Of a stretch of DNA of 34,040 nucleotides, positions 24,357 to 32,434 are shown one piece after another. Source of the stretch: Planctomyces sp. SH-PL62 (GTDB taxonomy: Bacteria > Planctomycetota > Planctomycetia > Planctomycetales > Planctomycetaceae); the NCBI GenBank assembly GCA_945893045.1, contig CAMDEA010000090.1, positions 1-34,040 of the forward strand, given 5' to 3'. Position numbers and translations under genes: made by a program. The notes below the pieces were generated by a model. That model ran no database searches. It was given only the letters and a program-made list of their open reading frames with translations, and was not told the DNA's origin. Position 1 is the stretch's first letter. The number at the start of each line of letters is the position of its first letter.

Positions 24357-26072
24357 ATGCCAATTCGACGGATGATCTGCTGCTTGGTTTTGGTGAGTCT
24401 GCTCGGCGTTGCGCGAATCGCGTGGGCGTACATCGAGCAAGCCTACACGCTGGGGCGCGTGGTTCAGGAGGCAACGTCAATCTCGGTGTTGCGGGTCGAG
24501 AAGGTCGATAAGGAGAAAAACCTAATCCTGTTCCGCAAGGTGCAAGACCTGAAGGGGACGCTGCCCGGCGAAGTCACGAAGCACAACATCGGCCGTGCCG
24601 GTTTCCATGAACGGGAATGGAAGACGATCATGGAGTGGGCCGAGGCGGGGAAGACCGCCGTCTTCTTCAACAACGGTGGAGCCAGCGAGACCTGCATCGG
24701 CAACTATTGGTATCAAGCCTACGCCGGCGGCGAGTGGTGGAACATGAGCCACGGTGAGCCGTACTTGCTTCGCAGTTATGCGGGCACGTCGGACAAGTTG
24801 ATCGGCATCGTGCAGTCGATGCTGGCCGGTCAAGAAGTTGTCGTCCCCTGTCTGGCCGATGGAGACAAGATGGCGTTGCAGCTTCGCACGGCGAAGATTC
24901 AACGGATGAAAGCCAGCCTCAAGTTGCAGGACTACAACCCGCAGCGCGACTTCGCCGGCTGGGGCGGAGACGACTTCCGTTCGATCGCCGGTATGCCCGG
25001 CTTCACGCATGTCGCGGGAGTCACATCGGTCGGCCCGGAGGCTCAAGGAGTCGCGGTTGCCGATGTCGATGGCAACGGCAAGCCCGATTTCTGTTTCTAC
25101 GGATCGGGCCGAGTCACGCTCCTGAAGATGGATGGCCCGGCACTCAGCGAGCTGCCTCTGCCGCATACCGGCGGGGCTCGCGCGGCCGACTGGGCGGACT
25201 TCAATGCCGATGGCAAACCGGACTTGTTGCTCGCGACATCGACGGGACCGAAGTTGTTGACGAATCAAGGCGCGGCGTTCAAAGACGACACCCCTCTGCT
25301 GCCGAAGGAGCCGTATTACAACGTCACGGCGACGGCGTGGCTCGATTACGACGGCGACAAGCGGCCCGATATTTTGTTGGCGAACGGATTCCTCGGCCTG
25401 CGTCTATATCGCAACACCGGCGCGGGCTTTGAAGATGCCACGGTCGCTGCCAAGCTGGGACCGGATGGAGTTGGTGGGCAACACAAGGGGGATCATCTTG
25501 CTGTCGCCGATTGGAACGGAGACGGCCGCGGCGATTTTCTCTACAGCGCGGGGACCGGCTTGCTCGCGTGGAACACTCCGCAGGGCTTCGTTGAAGTGAA
25601 GGACTCCGCGATTCAATTCCAAGCGGGCAAGGTGCGTCCCGTATTCGCGGATCTCGATGGCGACGGACAACTCGACCTCTTCGTGCCGCAGTCAGGGACA
25701 TCGAAAATCTTCGCGAATCGAGCCGGCCGCTTTGTGGACATCACGGCTCAGTGCGGCGCGGTCGCTCAGCCCATTGGGAACGCGGTCAGCGCGGCGGCGG
25801 TGGATTTCAACAAAGACGGCAAAGTCGATTTGGTGGTTGGCTGCCTGAAAGGTTCCAACCGCTACTTCCGCAACAGCGGCCAAGGCAAGTTCGTCGACGC
25901 CACCGACGAGGTCGGTTTGTCACAACAGATCTTCAACACGCGCGGCCTGGCCGTCGCGGACATCAACACGGACGGAGCGCCGGATTTGTTGCTGAATAAC
26001 GAAGGGCAGGAATCGACCGTCCTCTTGGGACGCCTCGTTCCCGCCGCAGTGGGGCAAGTGAGTGCCAGATAA
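24357..26072 (+). CDS. Secreted FG-GAP/VCBS seven-repeat propeller protein
   Basis: The ATG at 24357 follows GGGAGGA (24346-24352) and yields 571 residues with a signal peptide (CCLVLVSLLGVARIAWA). Residues 25-190 form an unnamed domain that appears to be shared with the protein at 19488-20081. From about residue 225 there are seven calcium-binding D-x-[DN]-x-[DN]-G units: DVDGNGKPDF, DFNADGKPDL, DYDGDKRPDI, DWNGDGRGDF, DLDGDGQLDL, DFNKDGKVDL, DINTDGAPDL. Seven units fit one integrin-like beta-propeller. The protein should be extracytoplasmic and calcium-dependent; a binding or adhesion role is inferred. The PQQ gene begins close downstream. Confidence 0.9.
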   Translation: MPIRRMICCLVLVSLLGVARIAWAYIEQAYTLGRVVQEATSISVLRVEKVDKEKNLILFRKVQDLKGTLPGEVTKHNIGRAGFHEREWKTIMEWAEAGKTAVFFNNGGASETCIGNYWYQAYAGGEWWNMSHGEPYLLRSYAGTSDKLIGIVQSMLAGQEVVVPCLADGDKMALQLRTAKIQRMKASLKLQDYNPQRDFAGWGGDDFRSIAGMPGFTHVAGVTSVGPEAQGVAVADVDGNGKPDFCFYGSGRVTLLKMDGPALSELPLPHTGGARAADWADFNADGKPDLLLATSTGPKLLTNQGAAFKDDTPLLPKEPYYNVTATAWLDYDGDKRPDILLANGFLGLRLYRNTGAGFEDATVAAKLGPDGVGGQHKGDHLAVADWNGDGRGDFLYSAGTGLLAWNTPQGFVEVKDSAIQFQAGKVRPVFADLDGDGQLDLFVPQSGTSKIFANRAGRFVDITAQCGAVAQPIGNAVSAAAVDFNKDGKVDLVVGCLKGSNRYFRNSGQGKFVDATDEVGLSQQIFNTRGLAVADINTDGAPDLLLNNEGQESTVLLGRLVPAAVGQVSAR

Positions 26073-26106
26073 CCTACTCGCGACACGATCGAGGCTGCTT
26101 CCGACA

Positions 26107-27633
26107 ATGCGACATTTCACTCAAAACAAAGCCGACATTTCAAATTTCAAATTGAAAGCTAGTCGTCTGCTTAGGTCACTTTGCAATTCGCAATTTGCAA
26201 TTTGCAATTTGCAATACTTCCGTTGCGTCAAAGTCATCGTCCTTGCCGCGTGTTTCGCAACAACGTCTTCGTTGGCCTCCGCGGCCGACTGGCCGACGAA
26301 TCGTGGCAACGTCGCGCGCACGGGCTGTGTCGATGGTCAGCCGGGACCAACTTCCGGCAAGGTGCTGTGGGTTCACAAGTCGAGCGATCACTACATCGCC
26401 GCGCCGGTGGCTGCCGGAGACAGCGTGTTCGTGTCGGCGCTGGCCGCGTTCAACACGTCGATCTTTCAAGCGCTGAGCACTGAGACGGCTCCCAAGCAGC
26501 GCGTGCGATGGGCGAAGTCGGTGCCGTATCTCAAGCTGCCGACCGTGTGTGCTCCGGCGGTCGTTGGGAATGTCGTCGTCTTTGGCGATGGGATGCACCA
26601 GACCGACGGAGCGACACTGCATGGCGTGCGGCTCGATTCGGGATTGCCGCTGTGGCAATTGCCGGTGCCGGGTCAGTTGGTGCATCTCGAAGGTTCGCCG
26701 AGCATCGTCAACGGCAAAGTTCTCATCGGTGGAGGCAACGCGGGTGTGCTGTGTGTCGATCCCGCGCGACTTGAGTTGGACGGCAAGGAAGTCGATGCCG
26801 CGTCGGCTCAAGCGGCGCTCGATAAGAAGTGGAAGGAACTGCTCGCCAAGTATGAGCAAGAGAAGAAGTCCGATCCCGACTTCGCGATCGCTCCGAGCGA
26901 AGACTCGTTGCCGAAACCCAAACCGAAGCTCGTGTGGCAAGCGGGAGCCGGCCAGTGGCATGTCGATGCGGCGGTGGCGGCGGTCGGCGATCGCGTGCTC
27001 GTCGCGACCGCGTTCCTCGATGCCGAGAAGACCGGCGAGCGAGCGATCTGTTCGGTGAAGCTCAGCGATGGCAGTACGCAGTGGAAAACACCGCTCACGT
27101 TCAATCCGTGGGCAGGACCGACCGTCGCGGGTGATGTCGTGTTGGTCGGGTGCAGCAGCGTGCGTCTCGAACCCAAAGAGATCGCCAGTGGTCAGGGCGA
27201 GGTCGTGGCGGTTTCGCTTACCGACGGCTCGGTGAAATGGCGACGAGCGTTTGCCGCCGGCATCGTCTCGGCGATCGCGGTGAAAGATCAGCTCGCCGTC
27301 TTCACTGCCACCGATGGCAAAGTCCGAGCAGTCGATGTCGCCAGCGGTGCAGAGAAATGGACCGTTGATGGCGGCGCACCGTTCTTCGCCAGCGCGGCGA
27401 TCGCGGGGGAGATGGTCTATGTCGCCGATCTGAAAGGGGTGGTGCGAGCCATCAACCTGACGGACGGCGCTCTGCGCTGGAAGCTCTCGCTGGGGACCGA
27501 TGCTGCCGTGAAATCGCCGGGCATGGTTTACGGCGGACCGATCGTTGTCGGCGGAAGGTTGTATGTGGCGACGTGTGCTTTGGAATCCGGCGGCAAAGCC
27601 AACACGGCTGTTGTTTGTATTGGGGAGAAGTAA
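26107..27633 (+). CDS. Secreted PQQ-like beta-propeller protein
   Basis: This is a 508-residue protein if the ATG at 26107 is used. The fold is shown by repeated blade motifs: GKVLWVHKSSDHYIAAPVAA, GLPLWQLPVPGQLVHLEGSP, STQWKTPLTFNPWAGPTVAG, GSVKWRRAFAAGIVSAIAV, GAEKWTVDGGAPFFASAAIA and GALRWKLSLG, each followed by a hydrophobic DxVxV strand. The signal-like stretch VIVLAACFATTSSLASA sits unusually far in (about residues 42-58), because the first 40 residues are encoded by a heptamer repeat region and look non-native. The true start may be a TTG near 26209 or the repeat may have extended the gene. No quinone enzyme residues are evident. The stop overlaps a downstream ATG as TAATG. Confidence 0.88.
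   Translation: MRHFTQNKADISNFKLKASRLLRSLCNSQFAICNLQYFRCVKVIVLAACFATTSSLASAADWPTNRGNVARTGCVDGQPGPTSGKVLWVHKSSDHYIAAPVAAGDSVFVSALAAFNTSIFQALSTETAPKQRVRWAKSVPYLKLPTVCAPAVVGNVVVFGDGMHQTDGATLHGVRLDSGLPLWQLPVPGQLVHLEGSPSIVNGKVLIGGGNAGVLCVDPARLELDGKEVDAASAQAALDKKWKELLAKYEQEKKSDPDFAIAPSEDSLPKPKPKLVWQAGAGQWHVDAAVAAVGDRVLVATAFLDAEKTGERAICSVKLSDGSTQWKTPLTFNPWAGPTVAGDVVLVGCSSVRLEPKEIASGQGEVVAVSLTDGSVKWRRAFAAGIVSAIAVKDQLAVFTATDGKVRAVDVASGAEKWTVDGGAPFFASAAIAGEMVYVADLKGVVRAINLTDGALRWKLSLGTDAAVKSPGMVYGGPIVVGGRLYVATCALESGGKANTAVVCIGEK
26181..26215 (+). repeat. Heptamer tandem repeat GCAATTT (five units)
   Basis: GCAATT(T/C) repeated about five times, preceded by AAATTTCAAATT-like sequence from 26139. It is read in frame as CNSQFAICNL within the PQQ gene start. 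A reverse-orientation array is at 27659-27690. Confidence 0.85.
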
Positions 27634-27658
27634 TGAGGGGTCGCAACAAGAGAGGAGA

Positions 27659-27690
27659 TTGCAAAATGCAAATTGCAAATTGCAAATTGG
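27659..27690 (-). repeat. Heptamer tandem repeat, inverted copy (GCAAATT)
   Basis: About four units of GCAAATT, the reverse complement type of the array at 26181-26215. The array overlaps the start of the YdjY-like gene and is translated as MQIANCKLG. Confidence 0.8.
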
Positions 27691-28352
27691 GAATTGAGTT
27701 CGGCTTCGTCGTGATGCTGTGGCTGGCGATGCCGTTGGCTGCGCAGGACAAGCCGGCCGAGGCGATCAAGATCGACAAAGAGAAAAAGACGGTCACGCTC
27801 GCCTGCAAGATCGCGCCGCGCAAGCTGCCGAACCTGAATGAGATTTATCCCATTGAGGTCATTGCCTCACTGGCGGCACCCAAAGGGCAGAAAGCTCACG
27901 AAACGGTCGTCACCTTTGATGCCAAGCCGAGCGACATCCACAAGGCTCTCGAAAGCCTGGGGCTGAAGCCGGGTAAGCCGGCCAAGGGGGAAGGTGCTGA
28001 AGCTGCCGGTCCCGAAGTCAAAATCTTCATCGAGTTGCCCGGCGCGGGTGGCTTGGCCAAACGATTGCCGATCGAAAAAGTGCTCGTCGATCGCAAGACC
28101 GGCAAAACCATGCCGAACTTGAAGTGGACCTTCACCGGCTCGATCAGCAAGCAACCCGACCCCAACAAGCCGGACAAGGTTTACGGAGCCGACAGCACTG
28201 GCACACTGATCGCCATCTTCCCAGTCACCGACGAAACGGTCTTTCAAACCAACCTCACGATGAAAGATGAGCCGCTCATCAAGCTCGACACGAATACCAA
28301 GGTCCTGCCGGAAGTCGGCACGGATGTGTTACTCGTGATTCAAGTTCCTTGA
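27666..28352 (+). CDS. YdjY-like secreted protein
   Basis: The ATG at 27666 follows AGAGGAG (27651-27657) and gives 228 residues with a signal peptide (FGFVVMLWLAMPLAAQ). A longer start at 27633 overlapping the PQQ stop (TAATG) behind GGGGAGAAG is possible and would be translationally coupled. The mature part resembles the YdjY domain: YPIEVIASLAAPKGQKAHE near the start, PSDIHKALESLGLKPGKP, MPNLKWTFTGS, VYGADSTGTLIAIFPVTDE. The domain often occurs in redox or electron-transfer contexts, but its role is not defined. I place it by pattern only. Confidence 0.7.
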   Translation: MQIANCKLGIEFGFVVMLWLAMPLAAQDKPAEAIKIDKEKKTVTLACKIAPRKLPNLNEIYPIEVIASLAAPKGQKAHETVVTFDAKPSDIHKALESLGLKPGKPAKGEGAEAAGPEVKIFIELPGAGGLAKRLPIEKVLVDRKTGKTMPNLKWTFTGSISKQPDPNKPDKVYGADSTGTLIAIFPVTDETVFQTNLTMKDEPLIKLDTNTKVLPEVGTDVLLVIQVP

Positions 28353-28460
28353 TTGTCTTTTCAATCTCTTTTTCTGGAACAGAAGGGCGCAAAGAGTTCA
28401 GAAGACCCCATCCGGCTTGCACGGATGGTGAAAACGATGGAGAGCTAACAAGTCTGTCCC

Positions 28461-28521
28461 TCTCCCTCCCCACTCTCCCGTTCCTCCGCCTTCGGCGGAG
28501 GAACGGGAGAGTGGGGAGGGA
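28461..28521. repeat. Perfect 29-base-pair palindrome with a three-base loop
   Basis: Arms at 28461-28489 and 28493-28521 are exactly complementary around TTC. The left arm is a pyrimidine-rich strand with CTCCCTCCCCACTCTCCCG. There is no T-run after it. The 313-base gap 28353-28665 contains only this and a weak CCATCC/GGATGG pair near 28410. It could act as a terminator for the + strand genes before it or be a mobile palindrome. Confidence 0.9.
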
Positions 28522-28665
28522 GTTGAGACAACATCAACTAGCCCACCATCTGCCTCACCAACGGCACAAGGCCGTTGGGGTCGAAAGTCGGGCTGCCGAA
28601 ATGATGCTTCTGATTCTCACCAGAAATGCTTCGCGATCTTTGCGACCTTCTGTTCAAACCAAAGA

Positions 28666-29322
28666 ATGAATCCCATGTCTCAACTTCGCCTGATTGCTGT
28701 GATCCTCATAGCTCTTGGACTGACCTCTTCGACAGCGAGTGCTCAACTCCTGTCCGAGCGGCTGGTGCCGCCGCAACAGTTTTCGATTCCGCCTCTGCCG
28801 CTGACCGAGCAGCCGGCCGTTCGTCGCTCGGCCGGAGCGGACAGAGTCCCCGCGCATCTCTGGTCATTGCCCGTTGGAGCCTTTCCCGGTTCGCCGACCA
28901 CACTTTCGACAGAGCGATTGGCTGTGGATTGGCGAAGGCCGGTGGTTGATGTGCCTGGACTGGCCTCGGAATCCGATCCGGTGAAACCAACTTCGCCTCG
29001 CCAGCCGATTGTTGGGAATGCGTTCGTCTTGGCCGCCGAACCGACGATGCCACATGTGCTCAACCGCTTTCAACGGTCGAATGAACCACCCGCGCGAGTC
29101 GGCGACGATCCGACGGCCATGAGCAAGCATCTGCTGATCACCGTCGCGGTGCCATTGGCGATCCCGAACACCGCGCCGCTTCTGCGTCTGGGAGTCGCCG
29201 ATCCCTTCGAGCACTTGCGAGCGATTCGCCTCGCGGTGCCGCAGGCGGACTCCGACGCGCCGGATGTTGCTCGCGAGAATCCGCCGCGTCCGCAATTCGC
29301 GCCGGTCGCAGCGCCGAAATGA
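28666..29322 (+). CDS. Secreted Pro-rich protein of unknown function, 218 aa
   Basis: This 218-residue protein has a clear signal peptide (LIAVILIALGLTSSTASAQ), from either ATG at 28666 or ATG at 28675. The mature part is rich in Pro, Val and Leu with short motifs such as QFSIPPLPLTEQPAVRR and KHLLITVAVPLAIPNTAPLL, the latter a possible amphipathic strand. No domain is recognised. The last 30 residues are Pro/Ala-rich. It ends 28 bases from the end of the convergent gene at 29351. It could be an envelope protein specific to this lineage. Confidence 0.65.
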   Translation: MNPMSQLRLIAVILIALGLTSSTASAQLLSERLVPPQQFSIPPLPLTEQPAVRRSAGADRVPAHLWSLPVGAFPGSPTTLSTERLAVDWRRPVVDVPGLASESDPVKPTSPRQPIVGNAFVLAAEPTMPHVLNRFQRSNEPPARVGDDPTAMSKHLLITVAVPLAIPNTAPLLRLGVADPFEHLRAIRLAVPQADSDAPDVARENPPRPQFAPVAAPK

Positions 29323-29350
29323 TGAATCGGCGGTGGCGAACGCGACGGGG

Positions 29351-30622
29351 CTACGGTTTGCCCGGACTTCCTTTGGCAAACGGCCAGTCCGCCGGCTGAT
29401 AGGCCACCGCCAGTTCCGGTGTTTCCATGCGGCGGTTTTTGTCGACGAGGCTATGCAGTGCGACATCGAGAATGCCCGTCGTCAGCAGCGTTCGTTCGAC
29501 CGGGTAAGCGGGCTGTCCCGTGTGGAACATGTGCTCGACGGCGCGTAAGAGATGCTCGAAGTGTCGGAACGGTGCGTTCTCTTCGGCGAGGAATGTGACG
29601 GCGAACGGTTTCTCTTGTCCTCGAATCGAGACTCCGCAGACGAAGTCATGTGAGAAACCGGTCTCCATCGCGATCGTGGCCTTCGTGCCGTCGCGGTATT
29701 CGATGAGATAGAAGACCGCGTTCTTGGCCATCTCCTTTGGACGTGGCCTTGTTCCTGAGTACGGTGTCGGCGAGTGCTCGACCACGGCTTCGAACAATGC
29801 CTTGGACCAGCGGCCGTCTTTTTCCGCTTGCCAGATCCCGTCCCCTTGAACCGACTGCACCGATTTGACACCGGTCTCGCCTCCTTTGCGGCGCTCCATC
29901 AAACATTGCATCCCTTCCAGAGAATGAAATCCGTAGTGCTCCAGCCCGCCGTAGCCCAAGGCGATCGCTTCGGTCACTTCCGAACCAAGGGGGATCGTCG
30001 CGGAAGGGTTGCGCCACATGACCGGCACCGACGAACCGGCCATGAACGGGATCCGCAATTCGCGAGCCGTGTCGAACATGTGCTTCGCGTCGCTCCAGGC
30101 ATACGACAGATGCTTGTCGCTGAAGACCGGGACAACTTTCTGGCACTGCTTGAACGTGGCCGCGATCTCATCAAAGAACCGGCGACGCGGAAACATGACC
30201 TGATCGGTTCCCGGCACGCTCGGATATTTGCCGTGCTCACCGACGGAGAGCACTCCGGCAACCGCCAGCGAGTCGGTGCCCAACGTGAGCGCTTCGCGAA
30301 TCGTCTTCGCTGAGAGAAATCCATGCTTCTTCGCGAGCGGCACGCTGAGATCGTTGTCGCCCACTTGATCCACATAGAGCGACACCAGCTTCAAGTCCGG
30401 TCCGAGTCCACCGTCCTGCGCCCAACCTTCGAGCACCTTGCCGACGATAACGTCGGCGTGCGAATTCTTATGGTAGACCGTGACCACACCAGCGACGGGC
30501 AGCTTCGCTCGTGGCTTGTCGGCGGCGAATAGTCCGGGAGCAAGATGCTCGCCGCAGAGCGCAAGTCCCGCTGATCCGAGCGATGTGTGCAAGAAGCGGC
30601 GGCGTGTCAAATGATTCATCAT
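29351..30622 (-). CDS. Twin-arginine exported protein, Gfo/Idh/MocA-like
   Basis: This 423-residue protein begins with TRRRFLHTSLGSAGLALC, a Tat signal, so it is folded before export. The ATG at 30622 follows GGAG (seven bases). Order of elements resembles the Gfo/Idh/MocA oxidoreductases: an N-terminal alpha/beta part (VAGVVTVYHKNSHADVIVGK, AKKHGFLSAKTIREALTLGT, VAGVLSVGEHGKYP), a later DKHLSYAW, and a C-terminal tail (HMFHTGQPAYPVERTLLTTG). The GxGxxG nucleotide loop is not seen; VTVYHKNSHAD stands in its place, so a redox role is doubtful. The next gene upstream also has a Tat signal. Substrate unknown. Confidence 0.6.
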   Translation of the reverse strand: MMNHLTRRRFLHTSLGSAGLALCGEHLAPGLFAADKPRAKLPVAGVVTVYHKNSHADVIVGKVLEGWAQDGGLGPDLKLVSLYVDQVGDNDLSVPLAKKHGFLSAKTIREALTLGTDSLAVAGVLSVGEHGKYPSVPGTDQVMFPRRRFFDEIAATFKQCQKVVPVFSDKHLSYAWSDAKHMFDTARELRIPFMAGSSVPVMWRNPSATIPLGSEVTEAIALGYGGLEHYGFHSLEGMQCLMERRKGGETGVKSVQSVQGDGIWQAEKDGRWSKALFEAVVEHSPTPYSGTRPRPKEMAKNAVFYLIEYRDGTKATIAMETGFSHDFVCGVSIRGQEKPFAVTFLAEENAPFRHFEHLLRAVEHMFHTGQPAYPVERTLLTTGILDVALHSLVDKNRRMETPELAVAYQPADWPFAKGSPGKP

Positions 30623-30646
30623 GGGCGTTCTCCACTAAATAACACT

Positions 30647-30721
30647 CAGGCGAGCGGGGCGGCGTCAGCCCCCCGGTCTTGCGCGACATCACCGGGGGGC
30701 TGACGCCGCTCCGCTCGCCTG
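30647..30721. repeat. GC-rich palindrome, family B copy 2
   Basis: Arms of 31 bases at 30647-30677 and 30691-30721 pair with one mismatch around a 13-base spacer. Arm sequence equals that of the element at 8211-8286. It lies between the ends of two co-directional minus-strand genes (DUF1501 ends at 30742, the Tat gene starts at 30622), so here it is downstream of one and upstream of the other. Confidence 0.92.
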
Positions 30722-30741
30722 ATTCATCCTGCGGCGTGCGG

Positions 30742-32142
30742 TTAGACAAAGAGTTCGTCGATCACTTGGCCGTCCGGCAGCAGCGGGATGGGGCGGCCTT
30801 GAAGGTTGACGGCGTTCTGATGGGGGTCGATGCCGAGGTGTTTGTAGAGCGTTGCCAACACGTCGCTGGGGCTGATCGGTCGATCGGTGGGGAGGCCACC
30901 GTCGTGGCTCGACTCGCCGATGACCTGTCCCATCTTCAAACCTCCGCCAGCGAGCAACACGCTGCCCAGGCGTGGCCAGTGATCGCGGCCTCCGGTCACG
31001 TTGATCTTGGGAGACCGGCCGAACTCGCCCCACACCACCAGCAGGACGTTGCGGCAAGGTTCTCGCTCGCTGAGATCGGTGATCAGCGCGGAGAGTGCTC
31101 GGTCGAGCGGCGGGCCGCTCCATTCCATGCCGACGTTCGGGCCGCCGGGACTGGGTTGCTCGCGATTCTCGCGGGTGATGCTGACGTGCCAGTCCCAACG
31201 CAGGCAATCGGGAGCCGTGTTGAGTGTCACGAAGGTGACTCCGGATTCCACCAGCCGACGGGCCAGCAGCGCCATCTGTCCCCAACGATGAGTTCCGTAG
31301 CGTTCGCGCGTGGCGGCTGATTCTTCATTGAGGTCAAACGCTCGGCGAGCCTTCGCGCTGGTGATCAATTCCAGCGCGAGCTTCGCGAACGGATCGAGTC
31401 CGTCCTGCACCTGATTCGAATCGAGCTTACGCGGCAGGCGGTCCAACTCCGCGAGCAGCGACTGGCGATCGGTGATTCGATCCAGCGTCGTGTCGTTGGC
31501 GAGTTCAAGGCTGCTGGTGGCACTCCGCAAGCGATCGAATTGAAACTCGAACGGATACGGATCTTGCAACACAGCGAACGGCGAATGCGACACGCCGAGA
31601 TAGCCCGGTCCCATCGCGTCAAAGAGGTGATGGTGCAGCACCGGCTCTTCCGCGAGCATGACATACGCTGGCATCCCCGGCTGCCGTGGCCCGCGAAACT
31701 TCGACGCGATCGAGCCGACCGACGGATAGCCTTCGCGCTTGTCCGGTTCTTTGCGCCCTTCCAGACACCAGCGCATGACGCCGAAGTGATCGTCATACGG
31801 ATGCGTGAAGCTCTTGATGATCGCCGTCTTGTCGAGCACTCCCGCCGTCAGCGGCATCATCTCGCACATCAGCGCGCCGGGGAGTTTCGAGGGGATCGCT
31901 CGATAGGGGCCGCGAATCTCCACCGGAGCCAGCGGTTTTGGATCAAACGTCTCGAATTGACTAGGACCTCCGCCAAGCCAGACCTGAATGATCGACGTGT
32001 CGGGAATGACTCGTCCCTGATCCGCCGCGAGCGATCGCAGACGCAGCAGATCGCCCAGCGCGAGACCCGCTCCGCCGGCACACAGGCTGGCCGATAGGAA
32101 CTTTCGGCGCGAGACAGTGCCTGAGGTGTGTTGCGGCGGCAT
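30742..32142 (-). CDS. DUF1501 twin-arginine protein
   Basis: The ATG at 32142 has AGGAGA upstream and gives 466 residues; a longer reading to 32208 lacks support. The N-terminus has SRRKFLSASLCAGG, a Tat signal. The body is the sulfatase-like DUF1501 family: IIQVWLGGGPSQFETFDPKP, GPYRAIPSKLPGALMCEMMP, IIKSFTHPYDDHFGVMRW, then LLVVWGEFGRSPKINVTGGR and HWPRLGSVLLAGGGLK, ending HLGIDPHQNAVNLQGRPIPL. DUF1501 proteins in planctomycetes often pair with cytochrome-type DUF1549/DUF1553 proteins, which are absent here. The reaction is unknown. Confidence 0.92.
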   Translation of the reverse strand: MPPQHTSGTVSRRKFLSASLCAGGAGLALGDLLRLRSLAADQGRVIPDTSIIQVWLGGGPSQFETFDPKPLAPVEIRGPYRAIPSKLPGALMCEMMPLTAGVLDKTAIIKSFTHPYDDHFGVMRWCLEGRKEPDKREGYPSVGSIASKFRGPRQPGMPAYVMLAEEPVLHHHLFDAMGPGYLGVSHSPFAVLQDPYPFEFQFDRLRSATSSLELANDTTLDRITDRQSLLAELDRLPRKLDSNQVQDGLDPFAKLALELITSAKARRAFDLNEESAATRERYGTHRWGQMALLARRLVESGVTFVTLNTAPDCLRWDWHVSITRENREQPSPGGPNVGMEWSGPPLDRALSALITDLSEREPCRNVLLVVWGEFGRSPKINVTGGRDHWPRLGSVLLAGGGLKMGQVIGESSHDGGLPTDRPISPSDVLATLYKHLGIDPHQNAVNLQGRPIPLLPDGQVIDELFV

Positions 32143-32229
32143 AGCGATCTCCTTGTCGCGGCGAGTGTATCCTGCGCCGGCTTTGGCCGGAATCGGTCTC
32201 TGTGACACCTACGGCTCGCGTGCAAACCG

Positions 32230-32352
32230 ACATTATTCATGGCCAACTCATTGGGGAGAGCAGCGTGCTGCGATGTAACCCGAAGCGTCAGCGAGGGAGT
32301 GTGTGATGACTCCCTCGCTGACGCTTCGGGTTACATGGCGGCCGTGAATCAT
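32230..32352. repeat. Family A palindromic element, copy 2 (inverted)
   Basis: This segment is nearly the reverse complement of 757-880: core arms of 28 bases at 32273-32300 and 32309-32336, with the GTGTGATG loop complementary to that of copy 1, and the shared flank CATTGGGGAGAGCAGCGTGC. The 17-base outer repeats of copy 1 are absent here, so this copy is shorter. It lies upstream of the DUF1501 start and the + strand WD40 gene; the 292-base gap has nothing else I recognise. Confidence 0.9.
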
Positions 32353-32434
32353 CTGAGCGAACCGAAGAATTGCCGGAAAGAGACATCGGGATTGATTCCT
32401 GGAATGTTTCTCGTACAAAGTTGTCGCTTTACGA

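Noticed and set aside
26176..27678. 500-codon open frame on the minus strand
   Set aside because: It is a shadow of the PQQ-propeller gene; the + strand shows blade motifs and a signal peptide.
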